Of a stretch of DNA of 6,927 bases, positions 5,654 to 6,927 are shown one piece after another. Position numbers and translations under genes: made by a program. The notes under the pieces are model-generated. The model saw only the letters and a program-made list of their open reading frames with translations. It did no database searches and was not told where the DNA came from. The stretch comes from Candidatus Bipolaricaulota bacterium. Lineage in GTDB: Bacteria; Bipolaricaulota; Bipolaricaulia; UBA7950; UBA9294. The DNA lies in the NCBI GenBank assembly GCA_030612485.1, contig JAUWNS010000124.1, positions 1-6,927 of the forward strand, read 5' to 3'. Positions within the stretch are counted from its first letter, which is position 1. Every line of letters starts with the position of its first letter.

Positions 5654-6522
5654 AAAAGGTAATAGTTTTTGCTGGTGTTATCGTCCTTCTTGTTATTGTC
5701 TACAACCTGTTTGCATTCACCGTCGATGAGACGAAGAAGGCGGCTGTCCTTCGATTTGGAGAGATCGTTCGGGTAATCGAGAAGCCCGGTCTTTACTTCA
5801 AGATACCGTTTATCAACAACGTGGTCTACCTTGAGGATCGCGTCTTGAACTACGACATCCAACCGCGCGACATCCTCACCTCCGATCAAAAGCGGCTGAC
5901 CATCGATAACTACGCCATCTGGCGGGTGGGGGCGCCAAAGACGTTTATCGAGACGAATGCTGGAAGTCTCATCAATGCTCAGATCCGGATCGATGACATC
6001 GTCTATTCCGATCTACGTGATGTCCTGGCGAAACACACTCTGGATGAGATCGTCTCGGCAAAGAGGCTGGAATACCTGATAGAAGTGACTGCCCTCAGCT
6101 ATGACAAGCTCGCGGTCTTCGGTATCGAGTTGATCGATGTCCGTATCAAACGGGCCGACCTCCCTACCGAGATCGAGCAGGCCGTCTTCTCGCGTATGCG
6201 TTCCGAACGCGAGCGGATCGCCGCGCAACTGCGCGCCGAAGGCGATGAGACGTCTAAGCAGATGACCTCCAGCGCCGATAAGGAGCGCGTGATCATCCTT
6301 GCCGAGGCGGACAAACAGGCGGAGATGGTGAAGGGAGATGGGGACGCGCAGGCACTCGAAATCTACGCCGACGCCTACAACCAGGATCCCGAGTTCTATC
6401 GGTTCTGGCGCACCCTGGAATCCTACAAGACAGCGCTTCAGGGTGGGACGAGCATCGTCCTCTCCACCGATTCTGATTACCTCCGTTTCCTGGAGAATAT
6501 GGCGGGAGAACCCGTGAATTAA
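5650..6522 (+). CDS. hflC: FtsH protease modulator HflC (SPFH/Band 7 membrane protein)
   Basis: This is the partner of HflK in the FtsH-regulating membrane complex. It has 290 residues, somewhat shorter than the E. coli protein (334). One membrane segment lies at 4-23, with the bulk outside the cytoplasm. The SPFH domain starts at FTVDETKKAAVLRFGE and contains the usual YFKIPFINNVVYLEDRVLNYD. The signature IDVRIKRADLPTEIEQAVFSRMRSERERIA is present, followed by the Ala/Glu-rich helix and EFYRFWRTLESYKTAL, all typical of HflC. The ATG at 5650 overlaps the hflK stop (ATGA), with AAGGGGG (5637-5643) six bases upstream inside hflK. The protein looks complete; the reduced length reflects a compact variant rather than truncation. 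Confidence 0.95.
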   Translation: MKKVIVFAGVIVLLVIVYNLFAFTVDETKKAAVLRFGEIVRVIEKPGLYFKIPFINNVVYLEDRVLNYDIQPRDILTSDQKRLTIDNYAIWRVGAPKTFIETNAGSLINAQIRIDDIVYSDLRDVLAKHTLDEIVSAKRLEYLIEVTALSYDKLAVFGIELIDVRIKRADLPTEIEQAVFSRMRSERERIAAQLRAEGDETSKQMTSSADKERVIILAEADKQAEMVKGDGDAQALEIYADAYNQDPEFYRFWRTLESYKTALQGGTSIVLSTDSDYLRFLENMAGEPVN

Positions 6523-6642
6523 AGGGGGCTGTCGCAAAAGAGCACGCTGTGAAGGGCGGGGGAGACACGGGGACGCGTAGGCGCAGGGATCTCCGTGTTT
6601 TCCTCACCGTATCTTCGTGTCTTGCTCTTATGCCCCTTTTTA
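6521..6642. terminator. Long imperfect palindrome after hflC, probable terminator or repeat element
   Basis: The region between hflC and the next gene contains an imperfect inverted repeat over about 120 bases. Outer arms are AAAGGGGGC (6521-6529) and GCCCCTTTTT (6632-6641). Further in, AAGAGCA (6538-6544) pairs with TGCTCTT (6623-6629), and ACACGG (6565-6570) can pair with CCGTGT (6593-6598). The run of five T after the outer arm fits an intrinsic terminator for hflKC. The length and the GACACGGGGACGCG-like units also fit a dispersed repeat. Nothing else is evident between 6643 and the next ribosome site. Confidence 0.5.
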
Positions 6643-6718
6643 CCCACCCTGCGAAACTTTCTCCCTCCTCTCGTGTAGGTTCAAGCGACCTAATTCAGAA
6701 GATAAAGGGGGCTACAAC

Positions 6719-6927
6719 ATGGTAAATCGAGGCGAAAGGACTGCGGTCTTTGGTGTTCTTCTTCTGGCTATCCTCATCATCGGAAGCGGGATGGCAGTGA
6801 GCGGAACGCAGTTGATGCAGACAGATTACTATTTGATCGCGATCGGGACGATCGACACCCCGATCGAATCGTTGATTCAGACGGCACAAGCGAATGGTTT
6901 TTCCGTTGCCGGCTCCTACGGAGGGGA
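6719..6927 (+). CDS. Exported or membrane-anchored protein of unknown function, 3' end beyond window
   Basis: An ATG at 6719, seven bases after AAAGGGGG (6704-6711), opens a frame that runs to the window edge (69 codons seen, no stop). Residues 1-8 are polar and basic (MVNRGERT), 9-24 are strongly hydrophobic (AVFGVLLLAILIIGSG), and GMAVSG follows, so the protein has a signal peptide or an N-terminal anchor. The visible mature part (TDYYLIAIGTIDTPIESLIQ, then TAQANGFSVAGSYGG) looks like the start of a small alpha/beta domain but I do not recognise the family. It lies about 200 bases after hflC, beyond a probable terminator, so it is likely its own transcription unit. No clear promoter was found. 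Confidence 0.65.
   Translation, partial: MVNRGERTAVFGVLLLAILIIGSGMAVSGTQLMQTDYYLIAIGTIDTPIESLIQTAQANGFSVAGSYGG

Overview
The window looks like chromosomal DNA from a moderately GC-rich, probably diderm and uncultured-type bacterium. The transporter binding protein has an ordinary signal-peptidase-I leader with no lipobox cysteine, which suggests a periplasm, and an HflK/HflC pair is present. Starts include TTG and possibly a non-AUG codon. I cannot name the species from sequence alone; a deep-branching thermophile-like lineage such as Bipolaricaulota or a relative is only a guess.

Layout. Positions 1-256 look like a divergent control region. A possible minus-strand gene leaves the left edge, its start at 62 backed by a good Shine-Dalgarno. 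There is a palindrome at 155-168 and a good plus-strand sigma70-type promoter at 193-221. Positions 257-4226 form a plus-strand operon: a MalG/UgpE-type permease (257-1108), an exported family-1 sugar-type binding protein (1201-2430), a MalF/UgpA-type permease (about 2494-3438) and a secreted staphylococcal-nuclease-family protein (3435-4226) whose ATG overlaps the permease stop. No ATPase gene is in view, so the importer must use one encoded elsewhere. A perfect 12-bp hairpin lies between the binding protein and the second permease and probably sets their relative expression. The second permease has no ATG/GTG/TTG near its true N-terminus; the best start is an ATC six bases after a good Shine-Dalgarno.

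Positions 4227-4642 are non-coding, with short direct and inverted repeats (4351-4484) resembling dispersed intergenic repeats, then a candidate promoter. Positions 4643-6522 encode HflK and HflC, the SPFH-domain membrane complex that modulates FtsH protease, overlapping by four bases (ATGA). An imperfect palindrome of about 120 bp (6521-6642), ending in GCCCCTTTTT, follows hflC. A gene for an exported or membrane-anchored protein of unknown function starts at 6719 and runs off the right edge.

How the genes fit together: the first operon couples a CUT1-type importer to an exported nuclease with an apparent OB-fold tail. This suggests, but does not prove, scavenging of extracellular nucleic acid or phosphosugar-like compounds. 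The second operon is a membrane-protein quality-control module.
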